Below are positions 15,723-25,911 of a DNA stretch of 64,000 nt, piece by piece; position 1 is the first letter of the stretch; the number at the start of each line of letters is the position of its first letter. A program made the translations under genes and the position numbers. Below the pieces are notes generated by a model. It did no database searches and was not told the DNA's origin. It saw only the letters and a list, made by a program, of their open reading frames with translations. Source of the DNA: Nitrosospira sp. (lineage in GTDB: Bacteria > Pseudomonadota > Gammaproteobacteria > Burkholderiales > Nitrosomonadaceae); NCBI GenBank assembly GCA_026399575.1, contig JAPLQS010000028.1, forward strand, positions 1 to 64,000, read 5' to 3'.

Positions 15723-18119
15723 TCAAGAGCCCGCCTGCCAGCGCTTCAGCAACAACGAGTTGCTGACCACCGACACCGAACTCATCGCCATTGCCGCGCC
15801 CGCAATCACGGGGTTGAGCAATCCTATTGCCGCCAGCGGGATGCCCAGCGCGTTGTAGATGAAAGCAAAGAAAAGATTCTGACGGATTTTGCTCAGCGTT
15901 GCACGCGAGAGCGAGATCGCATCGGCCGCGCTCATCAGATCATCGCGCATCAGGGTGATGTCAGCGGCTTCAATTGCCACATCGGAGCCTGCGCCGATGG
16001 CGAAACTCACGTCGGCCGCAGCCAGCGCCGGTGCGTCGTTGATGCCGTCGCCGACCATGCCGGTGAATTTTCCGCTCGCTTTCATTTTTTCCACTGCGGC
16101 GGCTTTGTCTTGCGGCAGCACCTCGGCACGATAGCTGGTGATGCCCGCCTGCCGGGCAATGGCGGCAGCGGTGGCGGGGTTGTCGCCGGTCAGCATCACC
16201 ACTTCGATGCCCATGGCTTGCAGCCGCTTGACCGCCTGTGCGGAAGTGCTGCGCAAGCGGTCGGCGATGGCGAGGTAGCCGAGCACCTCGGGAACATCGT
16301 CAGTCACGGCGGCCACGGCGATGACGGTTTTGCCTGCAGCCTGCAGCGCCGCGATGCGCGCGTCATCAATGGCCGCGCCGCGACTACTTAGAAATCTTGG
16401 CGAACCGAGAAGGTATTCGGTGCCGTCGATGCGGGCAGTGATCCCGCTGCCGGCGATGGCGGAAAAATCACTCACTGCATCCGGGCGAATGTTCATGCTC
16501 GCAGCCCGTTCCAGCACCGCTTTTGCGAGAGGATGTTCCGAGCCTTGTTCCAGGGTGACGGCAACTTGCAGCAAGTCATGCTCGGTAGTCGATCCTGCCG
16601 CAACGATATCGGTCACCGCGGGTTTGCCTTCGGTGAGGGTGCCGGTCTTGTCCACAATCAGCACCTGGATTTTTTCTGCGTGTTCCAAAGCGGCGGCATT
16701 CTTCACCAGCACGCCGGTCTGCGCGCCGCGCCCGGTGCCGACCATGATCGCCGTCGGCGTGGCCAACCCCAATGCACAAGGGCAGGCGATTACCAGTACC
16801 GCAACGGCATTGATCAGCGCCGTGACGAAATCACCTGCAAGCCACCAGGTGAGCACCAGAGTCAGTGCACTGATGGCTACCACCACCGGCACGAATACTG
16901 CTGAAATGGTGTCGGCCATGCGCTGGATCGGTGCCTTGGAACCTTGTGCCTGTTCCACCAGATGAATGATGGCCGCAAGCTGGGTATGGGTACCGACGCC
17001 GGTGGCGCGGCATTTGAGCAGGCCCTGCTGGTTCATGGTGGCGGCATAGACTTTCGCCCCCATCTGCTTGCCGACCGGCAGACTCTCGCCGGTCAACATG
17101 GCCTCGTTCACGCTGGAAGCTCCTTCGATGACGACGCCATCCACCGGCAGATTCTCGCCCGGGCGCACGATGAAAATGTCGCCCAGCACGAGGCTGCCTG
17201 CGTCCACTTCGATGATCTCGCCGTTGCGCTCCACTCGTGCGGTTTTGGGCTGCAGCTTGATCAATTCCTCGATGGCAGCCGAAGTCTTGCCTTTGGCGCG
17301 CGCTTCCATCAGCTTGCCCAGCAATACCAGCGTGATGATGGCCGCGCTCGCTTCGAAATAGACATGCTGCTGCAGTGTCAGCAGCGTCACCACTGCGCTG
17401 AAAAAATACGCCATGCTGGTGCCGAGCGCGATCAGCACATCCATGTTGGCGCTGCCGCCGCGCAGCGTGTGCCATGCGGCGACATAGAAGCGCTTACCGA
17501 CCCAGAACTGCACCGGCGTCGCCAGCAGCCATTGCAGCCAGCGCGGCAGCAGATCTTCATGCATGCCCGAGAACATTGCGCCCATCTGCAGCACCAACGG
17601 CAGGGTGAGGATGGCGGCAATCCAGAACATGCGCAATTCCGCCTGATAGGCGGCAAGCCGTCGCGCTTTTTCCTCGGCGCGGCTGGCATCGCTGATTTCA
17701 CTGGCGCCATAGCCCGCTCTGACGACGGCGGCGATCAACTCATCCACCGTCACCATGCCGGGATTGAAACTGGCACGGGCTGTCTCCGTAGCCAGGTTGA
17801 CCGTGGCGCTGACGCCGGGAAGCTTGTTCAGCGCTTTCTCGATCCGGTTGCTGCAGGTGGCGCAGGTCATGTCGCTAATTTGCAGTTGCACCGATTGGGG
17901 AATGACGTGGAAACCGGCCTGCTCGATCGAGCGCACCAGGTCTTCGGGCCGGGTGGTGGTGCCGGCATCGAGTTCCACCCGCACTTTTTCGTTGGCGAAG
18001 TTGACCGCGGCATGCACGCCCGGCAATTTATTCAGATTGTTTTCGATGCGCGCCGCACAGGCGGCACAGGTCATGCCCTCGATGGGCAGTTCGATTTGCC
18101 TGAGAGCAAGGGAATTCAT
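15723..18119 (-). CDS. copA: Cu(I)-exporting P1B-type ATPase
   Basis: A 798-residue copper export pump of the inner membrane. Two N-terminal metal-binding domains carry GMTCAAC (residue 15) and DMTCATC (residue 83). Eight membrane helices follow, with the ion-path motif IACPCALG near residue 443. The phosphorylation site [11 protein letters not shown] lies near 488, and the nucleotide-binding HP motif SEHPLA and hinge [10 protein letters not shown] are present. It is transcribed with copZ. No CueR-type operator was recognised upstream. Confidence 0.96.
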   Translation of the reverse strand: MNSLALRQIELPIEGMTCAACAARIENNLNKLPGVHAAVNFANEKVRVELDAGTTTRPEDLVRSIEQAGFHVIPQSVQLQISDMTCATCSNRIEKALNKLPGVSATVNLATETARASFNPGMVTVDELIAAVVRAGYGASEISDASRAEEKARRLAAYQAELRMFWIAAILTLPLVLQMGAMFSGMHEDLLPRWLQWLLATPVQFWVGKRFYVAAWHTLRGGSANMDVLIALGTSMAYFFSAVVTLLTLQQHVYFEASAAIITLVLLGKLMEARAKGKTSAAIEELIKLQPKTARVERNGEIIEVDAGSLVLGDIFIVRPGENLPVDGVVIEGASSVNEAMLTGESLPVGKQMGAKVYAATMNQQGLLKCRATGVGTHTQLAAIIHLVEQAQGSKAPIQRMADTISAVFVPVVVAISALTLVLTWWLAGDFVTALINAVAVLVIACPCALGLATPTAIMVGTGRGAQTGVLVKNAAALEHAEKIQVLIVDKTGTLTEGKPAVTDIVAAGSTTEHDLLQVAVTLEQGSEHPLAKAVLERAASMNIRPDAVSDFSAIAGSGITARIDGTEYLLGSPRFLSSRGAAIDDARIAALQAAGKTVIAVAAVTDDVPEVLGYLAIADRLRSTSAQAVKRLQAMGIEVVMLTGDNPATAAAIARQAGITSYRAEVLPQDKAAAVEKMKASGKFTGMVGDGINDAPALAAADVSFAIGAGSDVAIEAADITLMRDDLMSAADAISLSRATLSKIRQNLFFAFIYNALGIPLAAIGLLNPVIAGAAMAMSSVSVVSNSLLLKRWQAGS

Positions 18120-18237
18120 GATGACGGCGCATTCATGGTGGGATCAGTGTATGCAGTATAGATCCAGGTAGCCAGTAATGAGACAACCGACGCCCGGCGG
18201 AATTCACGCCCGCCCTGATGCATGAACCGCGTGAGCG

Positions 18238-19767
18238 TCAGTCTTCCCGGCGCAACTGCGGAAACAGGATCACGTCGCGGATGCTGGGGCTGTCGGTGAA
18301 CAGCATGACCAGCCGGTCTATACCGATACCTTCGCCGGCAGTGGGGGGCAGGCCATATTCCAGCGCGCGGATGTAATCGGCATCGTAGTGCATGGCTTCG
18401 GCATCGCCGGCTTCCTTGGCTTGGGCCTGCTCGAGGAAACGCGCCGCCTGATCCTCCGGATCGTTCAGTTCGGAAAAGCCATTGGCGATTTCGCGTCCGG
18501 CGATGTAAAGCTCGAAGCGGTCGGTTACGTCGGGATTGATATCGTTGCGCCGTGCCAGCGGCGAGACTTCCGCCGGGTAATCGATGATGAAAGTCGGTTC
18601 GAACAGCAGATGCTCGGTAATTTCATCGAACAGCGTGAGCTGCAAGCCGCCGATGCCGTCCCGGGGTTTGTAGGCAATTTTGAGTGTCTGCAATTGATCG
18701 ATCAGGAATGTGCGGTCGTTGAGTTGCGCATCGGTGTATTGCGGGTGGAATTTGCAGATGGCCTGGGTGATGGTGAGCCGCGCGAACGGTTGCGCGAAAT
18801 CGATTTCCCGTCCCTGGTAGGTGATGCGGGTCGTGCCCATAACTTTTTCCGCCACCTGCCGCAGCATGGTCTCGGTGAAATCCATCAGGTAAGCGTAATC
18901 CTGATAGGCCTCGTAGAACTCCAGCATGGTGAATTCTGGATTGTGCCGGGTGGAGATGCCTTCGTTGCGGAAATTGCGGTTGATCTCGAATACTTTTTCC
19001 ATCCCGCCGACTACCAGGCGCTTGAGATAAAGCTCCGGCGCGATGCGCAGATACAGCGCCATATCCAGCGCATTGTGATGGGTGGCGAAAGGCCGCGCCG
19101 CTGCACCGCCGGGAATCGGGTGCATCATCGGCGTTTCCACTTCCAGATAGCCGCGTGCGACAAAGAATTCGCGGATGCACTGGATGATTCCGGAGCGGGC
19201 GGCGAATACCTTGCGAGTGTCCTCATTGGTAATCAGATCGAGATAGCGCTGGCGATATTTCTGTTCCTGATCAGACAGGCCGTGGAATTTTTCCGGCAGA
19301 GGACGCAGTGCCTTGGTCAGCAGGCGCAGCTGCGTGACCCGTACCGAAAGCTCGCCGGTCTTGGTTCTGAACAGCGTTCCTTGGGCACCGAGTATGTCGC
19401 CCAGGTCATGATGCTTGAATGCCTGGTGAACGGCTTCCCCGGTCAGGTCGTTGCTGATGTAGAGCTGGATGCGCCCGCTCATGTCCTGAATGGTGGCAAA
19501 GCTCGCCTTGCCCATCACGCGCTTCAACATCATGCGTCCCGCCACGCGCACGCTCTTCGCCGCCGTTTCCAGCGTTTCGTTGCTGTCCGCAGCATATTGC
19601 TGGTGCAGGTCTGCTGCCAGATCATCGCGGCGAAAATCGTTGGGAAAAGCGTTGCCAGCCTTGCGCAGCTCGGTCAGCTTGGCGCGGCGTTCATCGACCA
19701 GACTGATGTCCGCAGATGTTTTAGCAACTGCTGCATCCGGGTTCCCGTTAATCTCTGACTCATTCAT
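18238..19767 (-). CDS. lysS: Lysyl-tRNA synthetase, class II
   Basis: A 509-residue class II synthetase that charges tRNA-Lys. An N-terminal OB-fold anticodon-binding domain ([18 protein letters not shown]) precedes the catalytic core with motif 2 ([18 protein letters not shown]) and motif 3 ([13 protein letters not shown]) near the C-terminus. It lies 26 bp downstream of prfB on the same strand. The prfB-lysS order is conserved in many proteobacteria. Confidence 0.96.
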   Translation of the reverse strand: MNESEINGNPDAAVAKTSADISLVDERRAKLTELRKAGNAFPNDFRRDDLAADLHQQYAADSNETLETAAKSVRVAGRMMLKRVMGKASFATIQDMSGRIQLYISNDLTGEAVHQAFKHHDLGDILGAQGTLFRTKTGELSVRVTQLRLLTKALRPLPEKFHGLSDQEQKYRQRYLDLITNEDTRKVFAARSGIIQCIREFFVARGYLEVETPMMHPIPGGAAARPFATHHNALDMALYLRIAPELYLKRLVVGGMEKVFEINRNFRNEGISTRHNPEFTMLEFYEAYQDYAYLMDFTETMLRQVAEKVMGTTRITYQGREIDFAQPFARLTITQAICKFHPQYTDAQLNDRTFLIDQLQTLKIAYKPRDGIGGLQLTLFDEITEHLLFEPTFIIDYPAEVSPLARRNDINPDVTDRFELYIAGREIANGFSELNDPEDQAARFLEQAQAKEAGDAEAMHYDADYIRALEYGLPPTAGEGIGIDRLVMLFTDSPSIRDVILFPQLRRED

Positions 19768-19793
19768 TTCTGTTTGACCTCCGTAACAGGCTG

Positions 19794-20898
19794 TTAAACG
19801 CCTTGTTTCAAACTCGCCTCGATAAAATCATCCAGCCCGCCGTCGAGCACGCCCTGGGTATTGCCGATCTCGACGCCGGTGCGCAAATCCTTGATGCGCG
19901 ACTGGTCCAGCACGTAGGAGCGGATCTGGTGCCCCCAGCCGATGTCGGTCTTGGAATCTTCCATCGCCTGCTTTTCGTCGTTGCGTTTGCGCAGTTCCGC
20001 TTCATACAGGCGCGATTTCAGCATGGCCATCGCTTCCGCGCGATTGCGGTGCTGCGAACGGTCATTCTGACATTGCACCACAATGCCGGTGGGGTTGTGG
20101 GTGATGCGGATCGCCGAATCGGTTTTGTTGATATGCTGCCCGCCTGCACCGGAAGCGCGGAACGTGTCGATGCGCAAGTCCGCCGGGTTGATGTCTACTT
20201 CGATGGTCTCGTCCACTTCAGGGTAGACAAACACGCTGGCAAATGAGGTATGGCGGCGATTGCCGGAGTCGAACGGGGATTTGCGCACCAGCCGGTGCAC
20301 GCCGCTTTCAGTCCGCAGATAGCCGTAGGCGTAATCGCCGGAGATCTTGAGGCTGGCGCTCTTGATGCCCGCGACCTCGCCGGATGATTCTTCCAGCACT
20401 TCCACCTTGTAGCCACGACGCTCGCAATAGCGCAGGTACATGCGTTCCAGCATGGACGCCCAGTCCTGCGCTTCGGTACCGCCGGAGCCGGACTGGATAT
20501 CGATGAAACAGTTATTGGGGTCCATCGGGTGGGCGAACATGCGGCGGAATTCCATGTCCGCCACAGTCTTTTCCAGTTGCGCGACATCGGCGCCGACGCT
20601 CTCCAGCGTGGCATCGTCATTTTCTTCTTTCGCCATCAGAAACAGATCGCGGGCATCATGCAATTGCCGCGCGACTGTTTCCAGAGTGTTGACGACACCC
20701 TCCAGCATTTTCTTCTCCCGCCCCAATTCCTGAGCGCGTTTGCTGTCACCCCAGATGGCAGGGTCTTCCGCCTGCCGGTTGAGTTCGGTCAGACGCGTCT
20801 GTTTGGCATCGAAGTCAAAGATACCTCCGTAATTCTGTCGCCCGGTTGTCGAGAGATGCGAGCTGATTGGCGATGGCGTTGAGTTGTTCCGCTTCCAT
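19794..20898 (-). CDS. prfB: Peptide chain release factor 2 (programmed +1 frameshift)
   Basis: RF2 recognises UGA and UAA and triggers peptide release. The gene needs a +1 frameshift. Translation starts at ATG 20898 ([13 protein letters not shown]), runs 27 codons to CTT-TGA at 20820-20815, then continues in the +1 frame as DFDAKQTRL to the stop at 19794, about 367 residues. The stop-recognition SPF lies in RKSPFDSG and the catalytic GGQ in [10 protein letters not shown] longer open frame upstream of the shift in the second frame is not the real N-terminus. Confidence 0.95.
20814..20829 (-). promoter_or_regulatory. RF2 autoregulatory frameshift site
   Basis: The minus strand reads CGGAGGTATCTTTGAC. 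An internal Shine-Dalgarno (GGAGG) lies 3 bases before the slippery CTT, followed by the in-frame TGA and C. This is the known RF2 autoregulation cassette: low RF2 lets ribosomes pause at UGA and slip +1. Confidence 0.95.
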
Positions 20899-21031
20899 GG
20901 GAGTCTGACCCGAAAATGCGACAAAAAGAAAATTATACAGCAAGCTCGGGGAAGCGCTGAGAATACGGGAAAGTATCCCGCTGCTTGTGGCTTGTCGGGA
21001 AGAGTATGGTTTTTTTCGTTACAATCACGCC

Positions 21032-21736
21032 ATGGCAAAATTCTTTGCATTGATTCCTGCAGCAGGTTCCGGTTCGCGCATGGGCAACGAACTGCCCAAG
21101 CAGTATCTGCCGCTGGCCGACAGGCCGATGATTTATCATGCCTTGCGCACGCTATGTGATTCACCCCGCATTGCCGGCGTGTTTGTGGTGCTTGCGCCCG
21201 GCGACAGCGAGTGGTTACGCTATGACTGGTCGGAGTTTTCCGGCAAGCTGGTGGTATTCGACTGCGGTGGCGCGGCCCGTGCCGAGAGCATACTCAACGG
21301 CCTGAAAGCAGCGCCGGGAGCAGTCTCCATTGGCGATGACGATTGGGTGCTGGTACACGATGCGGCGCGACCCTGTTTAAGTGCAGCGCAGCTCGACAAG
21401 CTGATTGATGAACTGGCTGACGATGCGGTGGGCGGATTGCTCGCGGTGCCGGTGGCTGATACCTTGAAGCGTGGCGATGCCGGCAGCCGGGTCGAACGCA
21501 CCGAATCCAGAGTGGGTTTATGGCAGGCGCAGACGCCGCAGATGTTTCGCTACCAACTGCTGGTGGATGCCCTGAGCAGAGTGGGCGGGGCGGCCATGAC
21601 CGATGATGCCGGTGCAGTTGAGGCTTTGGGTCTGCATCCCAGATTGGTGTTGAGCGATGCGCGTAATCTGAAAGTTACCTATCCCCAGGATCTGGCTCTG
21701 GCGGAATTGATATTACAAGAGAGGAAAGTACAGTGA
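21032..21736 (+). CDS. ispD: 2-C-methyl-D-erythritol 4-phosphate cytidylyltransferase
   Basis: IspD, 234 residues, transfers CMP to methylerythritol phosphate in the MEP route to isoprenoids. The N-terminal nucleotide-binding motif is [26 protein letters not shown] and the C-terminal MTDDAGAVE are also present. ATG 21032 was chosen because the family begins two or three residues before the Ala-Leu-Ile-Pro strand; the frame is open 45 bases further up. The stop overlaps the ispF start by 4 bases, so the two are coupled. Confidence 0.95.
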   Translation: MAKFFALIPAAGSGSRMGNELPKQYLPLADRPMIYHALRTLCDSPRIAGVFVVLAPGDSEWLRYDWSEFSGKLVVFDCGGAARAESILNGLKAAPGAVSIGDDDWVLVHDAARPCLSAAQLDKLIDELADDAVGGLLAVPVADTLKRGDAGSRVERTESRVGLWQAQTPQMFRYQLLVDALSRVGGAAMTDDAGAVEALGLHPRLVLSDARNLKVTYPQDLALAELILQERKVQ

Positions 21737-22230
21737 GCAGAATCAGGATTGGGCAGGGTTTTGATGTGCATCAACTGGCCGCAGGCCGCAAGCTGATCAT
21801 CGGCGGGGTCACCATCCCGCATGAAAAAGGCTTGCTGGGGCACTCCGATGCCGACGTGCTGCTGCATGCGGTATGCGATGCATTGCTGGGAGCGGCCGCG
21901 CTGGGGGACATCGGCCGGCATTTTTCGGATGCCGACCCGCGCTACAAGAATATCGACAGCCGCGTATTGCTGCGCGAAGTTTATCGCTTGCTGGAAAAAA
22001 ACGGCTACGAGGTGAGCAATATCGATGCAACCATCATCGCCCAGGCGCCGAAAATGGCGCCGCATATTCCCGCCATGATTGCCAACATCGCGCAGGATCT
22101 GCAGATGCCGGCCGCAGATGTCAACGTCAAGGCCAAGACTGCCGAGCATCTTGGCCCGGTTGGTCGGGGTGAGGGCATAGAGGCGGAGGTGGTGTGCCTG
22201 ATTACCGCAACAGATGATGTCGGCAACTGA
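21733..22230 (+). CDS. ispF: 2-C-methyl-D-erythritol 2,4-cyclodiphosphate synthase
   Basis: IspF, 165 residues, closes the cyclodiphosphate ring in the MEP pathway, in a trimer with a Zn ion and divalent cation per site. The metal ligands are in GQGFDVH (Asp, His) and the [10 protein letters not shown] box. The C-terminus has the family [17 protein letters not shown] block. The start is GTG, within the GTGA overlap with ispD. Confidence 0.96.
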   Translation: MSRIRIGQGFDVHQLAAGRKLIIGGVTIPHEKGLLGHSDADVLLHAVCDALLGAAALGDIGRHFSDADPRYKNIDSRVLLREVYRLLEKNGYEVSNIDATIIAQAPKMAPHIPAMIANIAQDLQMPAADVNVKAKTAEHLGPVGRGEGIEAEVVCLITATDDVGN

Positions 22231-22780
22231 AATGAATACTGCTGTTAAGGAAGAGACCGTCCGGGTTTTTTTTGCAATCTGGCCGGACGCTGCGGCACAA
22301 AAACAGTTGGCCGAGCTGGCAGAACGACTGGAAGCGGTCTGTGATGGACGCAAGGCCAGGGTGGAAAACATTCATCTGACGCTGGTGTTTCTCGGGGAAG
22401 TAAGTGTCGATCGGCTGGATGCACTATGCCATGTAGCCAACAAAGTTCGGGATGCAGGTGTGCAGGCTTTCGATTTCGCCGTCGAGGAAGTCCACTACTG
22501 GAAGCATAATCGTATCGCCTATGCGGGAACGGCCAAGGTTCCCCAGGGGCTTCTGGATCTGGCGAATGCTTTACAGAGTGCTTTGTTTGCTGCCGGATTC
22601 GCGTTCGATCGCCAGGCTTATGTGCCGCATATAACGCTGGTGAGAAAGGCCAGATGCCAGGCTTTACCTGAATTGGCGCAACCGATAGTCTGGCCGGTGC
22701 GTGAATGGGTGCTGGTAAAGTCGGGACAGGCCAACGGCAGATCGGGTTATACCCCTATCGGCCGCTGGCCCCTGACATGA
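22214..22780 (+). CDS. thpR: RNA 2',3'-cyclic phosphodiesterase (2H superfamily)
   Basis: A 188-residue LigT/ThpR protein that opens 2',3'-cyclic phosphates at RNA ends. The two signature HxT motifs are HLTLVFLG (about residue 55) and HITLVRKA (about residue 140). The start is either ATG 22214, overlapping ispF by 17 bases, or ATG 22232, 1 base after its stop; neither has a good Shine-Dalgarno. The conserved part starts at VRVFFAIWP. It forms the tail of an ispD-ispF-thpR operon. Confidence 0.88.
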   Translation: MMSATEMNTAVKEETVRVFFAIWPDAAAQKQLAELAERLEAVCDGRKARVENIHLTLVFLGEVSVDRLDALCHVANKVRDAGVQAFDFAVEEVHYWKHNRIAYAGTAKVPQGLLDLANALQSALFAAGFAFDRQAYVPHITLVRKARCQALPELAQPIVWPVREWVLVKSGQANGRSGYTPIGRWPLT

Positions 22781-22784
22781 CAAG

Positions 22785-23225
22785 TCACAGATAGATGCAG
22801 CTTTCCAGATGCCGCGTCAGTTCTTTTTCATTAACCTTGGTGTAGTCTTTCTCGAAACTGTCGCTTACCAGGGCGCGCACATGGTTTCCCAGGCGGCTAT
22901 TGATGAGTCCCATGAAAGGGGCTGACACCACCAGAATCAGGCGCTGGTAGCTATTGGCAGTACGTCCTTGCTCAAGTTCGCGTGCGAGCTGGAGGGCAAA
23001 ATTATGAGCTTCATTTTGTTTCGGGTCGGCGGCGGGTACGTAGGAGCCGTGGCCGTTGCCGTGGCTCTTGTTGTGTCCGGGGCGGTCTGAGACCAGGTCG
23101 TGTCCTTTTTCCCTGCTGGCAGCGTGTTTGAATTCCTTGAGTTTCTGTAACCCTTTCTTGGGTCCGTAATTGGCATACAGAGATGCTGCACTTGCATTGG
23201 CGACTAGTATCCACGTGATGCTCAT
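22785..23225 (-). CDS. Host attachment protein family (AtsE-like)
   Basis: A 146-residue protein beginning MSITWILVANASAASLY, typical of the host-attachment family named after AtsE of agrobacteria. The middle is rich in Gly, His and Asp, and the C-terminal half carries LARELEQGRTANSYQRLILV and the end block KELTRHLESCI. ATG 23225 has a strong GGAGG six bases upstream; the frame is open further but without family similarity. Biochemical function is unknown. It converges on thpR with 4 bp between the stops. Confidence 0.75.
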   Translation of the reverse strand: MSITWILVANASAASLYANYGPKKGLQKLKEFKHAASREKGHDLVSDRPGHNKSHGNGHGSYVPAADPKQNEAHNFALQLARELEQGRTANSYQRLILVVSAPFMGLINSRLGNHVRALVSDSFEKDYTKVNEKELTRHLESCIYL

Positions 23226-23401
23226 ATAATGCCTCCATGAGATGAAGAAGTGATGAGAGTGAAAACCGGACAGTTCCATTGCCAGCATAACATTGCGCGC
23301 GAGTTTTACAAACTGCGGGCAGCCAGCGAAAGTATAATTCCAGTAACTATGTTTCACCGCGTAGGCTCGGAGAGCCGCTTATCTGGGTTAAACCTGCCGC
23401 T

Positions 23402-24073
23402 TTGAAAATCCTCGCTCTCGATACTTCCACCGAATACTGCTCCCTTGCACTCTGGCTCGACGGCGAGATGCTGAGCCGGGAAGTGCTTGCCGGGCAACGG
23501 CATTCCGAACTGGTCCTGCCGCTGCTGCAGGAACTGCTGGAAGAAGCCGGGTTGACGCTGGCGCAACTGGATGGCATTGCTTTTGGTGCCGGTCCGGGAT
23601 CATTCACCGGTCTGCGCATTGCTTGTGGCGTGGCACAGGGGTTGGCTTTCGGCGCGAGCTTGCCAGTCATGGGCATAGGTACGCTGGAAGCATTGGCGCA
23701 GCAAACCGGGAGCGACAGCGTGATTGCCGCGCTCGACGCCCGCATGGGTGAGATTTATCATGCTGCCTACACCAAATCAGCAGATGGCTGGCAAGTAGTG
23801 AGTGAGCCCTCGCTCTGCCTGCCACAGCAGGCACCGCTGCTGTCAGGGGATGACTGGACTGGTTGCGGCAGCGGCTTTGCCAAGTATGACGAAGTCTTGC
23901 TCGGCCGCTACCATGGATGCATCGGACGCATCATCGACAACTTCAGTCCGCGTGCTCGCGAGATGGCGCAATTGGCGGTACCCGGATTTGCAGGGGGATT
24001 GGGCATTGATCCCGCCGCTGCTGCACCGCTTTATATTCGCAACAAGGTGGCGCTGAAGGAAGCTGAACGATGA
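23402..24073 (+). CDS. tsaB: tRNA t6A synthesis protein TsaB
   Basis: TsaB, 223 residues, is the inactive ASKHA-fold partner that supports TsaD in making N6-threonylcarbamoyladenosine at position 37 of ANN-decoding tRNAs. It opens ILALDTSTEYCSLAL and has the conserved GPGSFTGLRIACGVAQGLA block near residue 65. The start is TTG at 23402, matching the family's start. It overlaps rimI by 4 bases (ATGA), the usual tsaB-rimI pair. Confidence 0.94.
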   Translation: MKILALDTSTEYCSLALWLDGEMLSREVLAGQRHSELVLPLLQELLEEAGLTLAQLDGIAFGAGPGSFTGLRIACGVAQGLAFGASLPVMGIGTLEALAQQTGSDSVIAALDARMGEIYHAAYTKSADGWQVVSEPSLCLPQQAPLLSGDDWTGCGSGFAKYDEVLLGRYHGCIGRIIDNFSPRAREMAQLAVPGFAGGLGIDPAAAAPLYIRNKVALKEAER

Positions 24074-24492
24074 GCGCCCAGTGGCAGGAAACCCCGCAAA
24101 TCAGACGCATGCTTCCGGCAGACCTGGATGCGGTAGTAGCTGTAGAACGCGAGGTTTTTCTCTTTCCCTGGACACGCGGCAACTTCAGTGATTCGCTCGA
24201 CTCCGACTATCATTGCCGGGTACTGGAGCAGGCGGGTCATATTTTCGGCTATGGCGTGATGACGATCGGCGCAGATGAAGCCCATCTGCTTACCGAAAAA
24301 CTGCTGCAGCAGTTTATTCGTATTGCCAGAGAACGCCATGCAAAAACAATGTTTCTGGATGTGCGCGCATCCAACCAGGCTGCTGCCCGGCTGTATGAAC
24401 GGATAGGGTTCAGGCATATCGCCCGGCGCAAGGATTATTATCCAGCGATGGGCGGACGCGAGGATTCGCTGATTATGGAGCTGACGCTGTGA
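24070..24492 (+). CDS. rimI: RimI-like N-acetyltransferase lacking motif A
   Basis: A 140-residue GNAT protein matching RimI, which acetylates the N-terminal Ala of ribosomal protein S18. The N-terminal half (IRRMLPADLDAVVAVEREVF, FPWTRGNFSDSL) and the C-terminal half (MFLDVRASNQAAARLYERIG, RRKDYYPAMGGREDSLIM) are both well conserved. The segment between ADEAHLL and EKLLQQF lacks about 14 residues that in E. coli RimI contain the acetyl-CoA pyrophosphate loop (QRQGLG). The gene stays in frame, but the product probably cannot bind acetyl-CoA normally. It overlaps tsaB and lies 7 bp before the DNA glycosylase. Confidence 0.85.
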   Translation: MSAQWQETPQIRRMLPADLDAVVAVEREVFLFPWTRGNFSDSLDSDYHCRVLEQAGHIFGYGVMTIGADEAHLLTEKLLQQFIRIARERHAKTMFLDVRASNQAAARLYERIGFRHIARRKDYYPAMGGREDSLIMELTL

Positions 24493-24499
24493 ACTTGTC

Positions 24500-25201
24500 A
24501 TGAGTACCAGGCGCAAAGAAATACTCGAGGAGTTGGGTCTGACGCCGCTGTGGCACAGCCGGATTGCGCAGGGCGCCACGGATAGTGCAACGGATTCCAG
24601 TCACCAGGCCGATACCGCGGACGCCAGGCGTGCGCAGATTCTGCGCATGGACTGGACTCAGCTCAAGGCCGGCGTGGCAGACTGCACTGCATGCCCGTTG
24701 CATCAGGCTCGCACCCGCACAGTATTTGGTGTGGGCGATGAGAACGCCGACTGGCTGTGGGTGGGTGAGGGTCCGGGCGCTGAGGAGGATGCCAGCGGCG
24801 AGCCTTTCGTCGGCCAGGCTGGCAAGTTGCTGGACAACATGCTGGCGGCAATCAGTCTGCAGCGCGGCCGCAATGTCTATATCGCTAATATCGTCAAATG
24901 CCGTCCACCCGGCAACCGCAATCCGGAACCTGCTGAGGCGCAACAGTGCGCACCTTACCTGGCGCGGCAGATTGAATTGATCCAGCCCAAGCTCATCATC
25001 GCGCTCGGGAAAGTCGCTGCGCAGAACCTCTTGCACACCGATGCCACGGTCGCCAGCCTGCGCGGCAAGTTGCATGATTGTTCCGGCGTTCCCTTGATCG
25101 TCACCTATCATCCGGCCTATCTGCTGCGCACACTGGCCGACAAGGCCAAGGCCTGGGAGGACTTGTGTTTTGCCAGAAGCACCATGCAGACGCTGTTGTA
25201 A
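24500..25201 (+). CDS. Family 4 uracil-DNA glycosylase (4Fe-4S)
   Basis: A 233-residue base-excision enzyme removing uracil from DNA. The family 4 motifs are GEGPGAEEDASGEPFVGQAG (motif A) and HPAYLLR (motif B). Four Cys ligands for a 4Fe-4S cluster are visible: the CTACPL pair and the Cys residues in VKCRPP and QQC. The first 55 residues are a variable extension. It is probably cotranscribed with tsaB and rimI. Confidence 0.93.
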   Translation: MSTRRKEILEELGLTPLWHSRIAQGATDSATDSSHQADTADARRAQILRMDWTQLKAGVADCTACPLHQARTRTVFGVGDENADWLWVGEGPGAEEDASGEPFVGQAGKLLDNMLAAISLQRGRNVYIANIVKCRPPGNRNPEPAEAQQCAPYLARQIELIQPKLIIALGKVAAQNLLHTDATVASLRGKLHDCSGVPLIVTYHPAYLLRTLADKAKAWEDLCFARSTMQTLL

Positions 25202-25253
25202 TCGGTGATTTAGCCCCCATTTATCCTGCACCATATTTTCCCAGGAGAGATCC

Positions 25254-25859
25254 ATGCGTAATCTGCTGTTGTCCCTGACATTGCTGCTTACCCTTGCTTT
25301 GAGCGGCTGTGGCTACAATACCCTGCAATCTACTGACGAGCAGATCAAGGCGAGCTGGGCGGAAGTTTTGAACCAGTACCAGCGCCGCGCCGATCTGGTC
25401 CCCAATCTGGTAAATGTGGTGAAAGGTTTTGCCGCGCAGGAAAAAGACGTGCTGCTGGGGGTGACCAACGCCCGTTCCAGGGTGGGCGGGATTCAGGCGA
25501 CGCCCGAGCTGATCAACGATCCGGCGGCATTCGCCAAGTTTCAGGGTGCCCAGGGAGAGTTGTCGGGCGCGCTGTCGCGTCTGCTGGTGGTAGTGGAAAA
25601 TTATCCGCAGCTCAAGTCGGATGCCAACTTTCGTGAACTGCAGGCGCAACTGGAAGGCACCGAGAACCGTATTACCGTGGCTCGCAACCGCTACATCAAG
25701 GCGGTGCAGGAATACAACGTGGTGGTGCGTTCCTTCCCCAGCAATCTTACTGCAATGGTCTTCAGCTTTCAGGTGAAGCCCAGTCTCGCGGTAGAGAACG
25801 AGAAAGAAATTTCCACTGCGCCGAAGGTGGATTTCAGCGCACCGGCGGCGGGAAAATAA
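25254..25859 (+). CDS. LemA family lipoprotein
   Basis: A 201-residue LemA protein. The N-terminus is a lipoprotein signal with lipobox ALSGC (Cys 19). The LemA core begins with NQYQRRADLVPNLVNVVKGF and continues as long helices with GALSRLLVVVENYPQLKSD near the middle. Family function is unclear; it recurrently sits upstream of TPM-domain proteins, as here, and is tied to membrane processes. AGGAGAG lies 6 bases before the ATG. Confidence 0.9.
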   Translation: MRNLLLSLTLLLTLALSGCGYNTLQSTDEQIKASWAEVLNQYQRRADLVPNLVNVVKGFAAQEKDVLLGVTNARSRVGGIQATPELINDPAAFAKFQGAQGELSGALSRLLVVVENYPQLKSDANFRELQAQLEGTENRITVARNRYIKAVQEYNVVVRSFPSNLTAMVFSFQVKPSLAVENEKEISTAPKVDFSAPAAGK

Positions 25860-25911
25860 GGGTGTTTTCTCAAACGCTGCTCCGGTCGGTTCCCCCGGGG
25901 GTCGTGGCTGT

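Noticed and set aside
16944-18161. Plus-strand open frame of 405 codons
   Set aside because: Antisense to copA; GC-rich shadow without recognisable motifs.
18388-19758. Plus-strand open frame of 456 codons
   Set aside because: Antisense to lysS, which is unquestionable; no protein signature.
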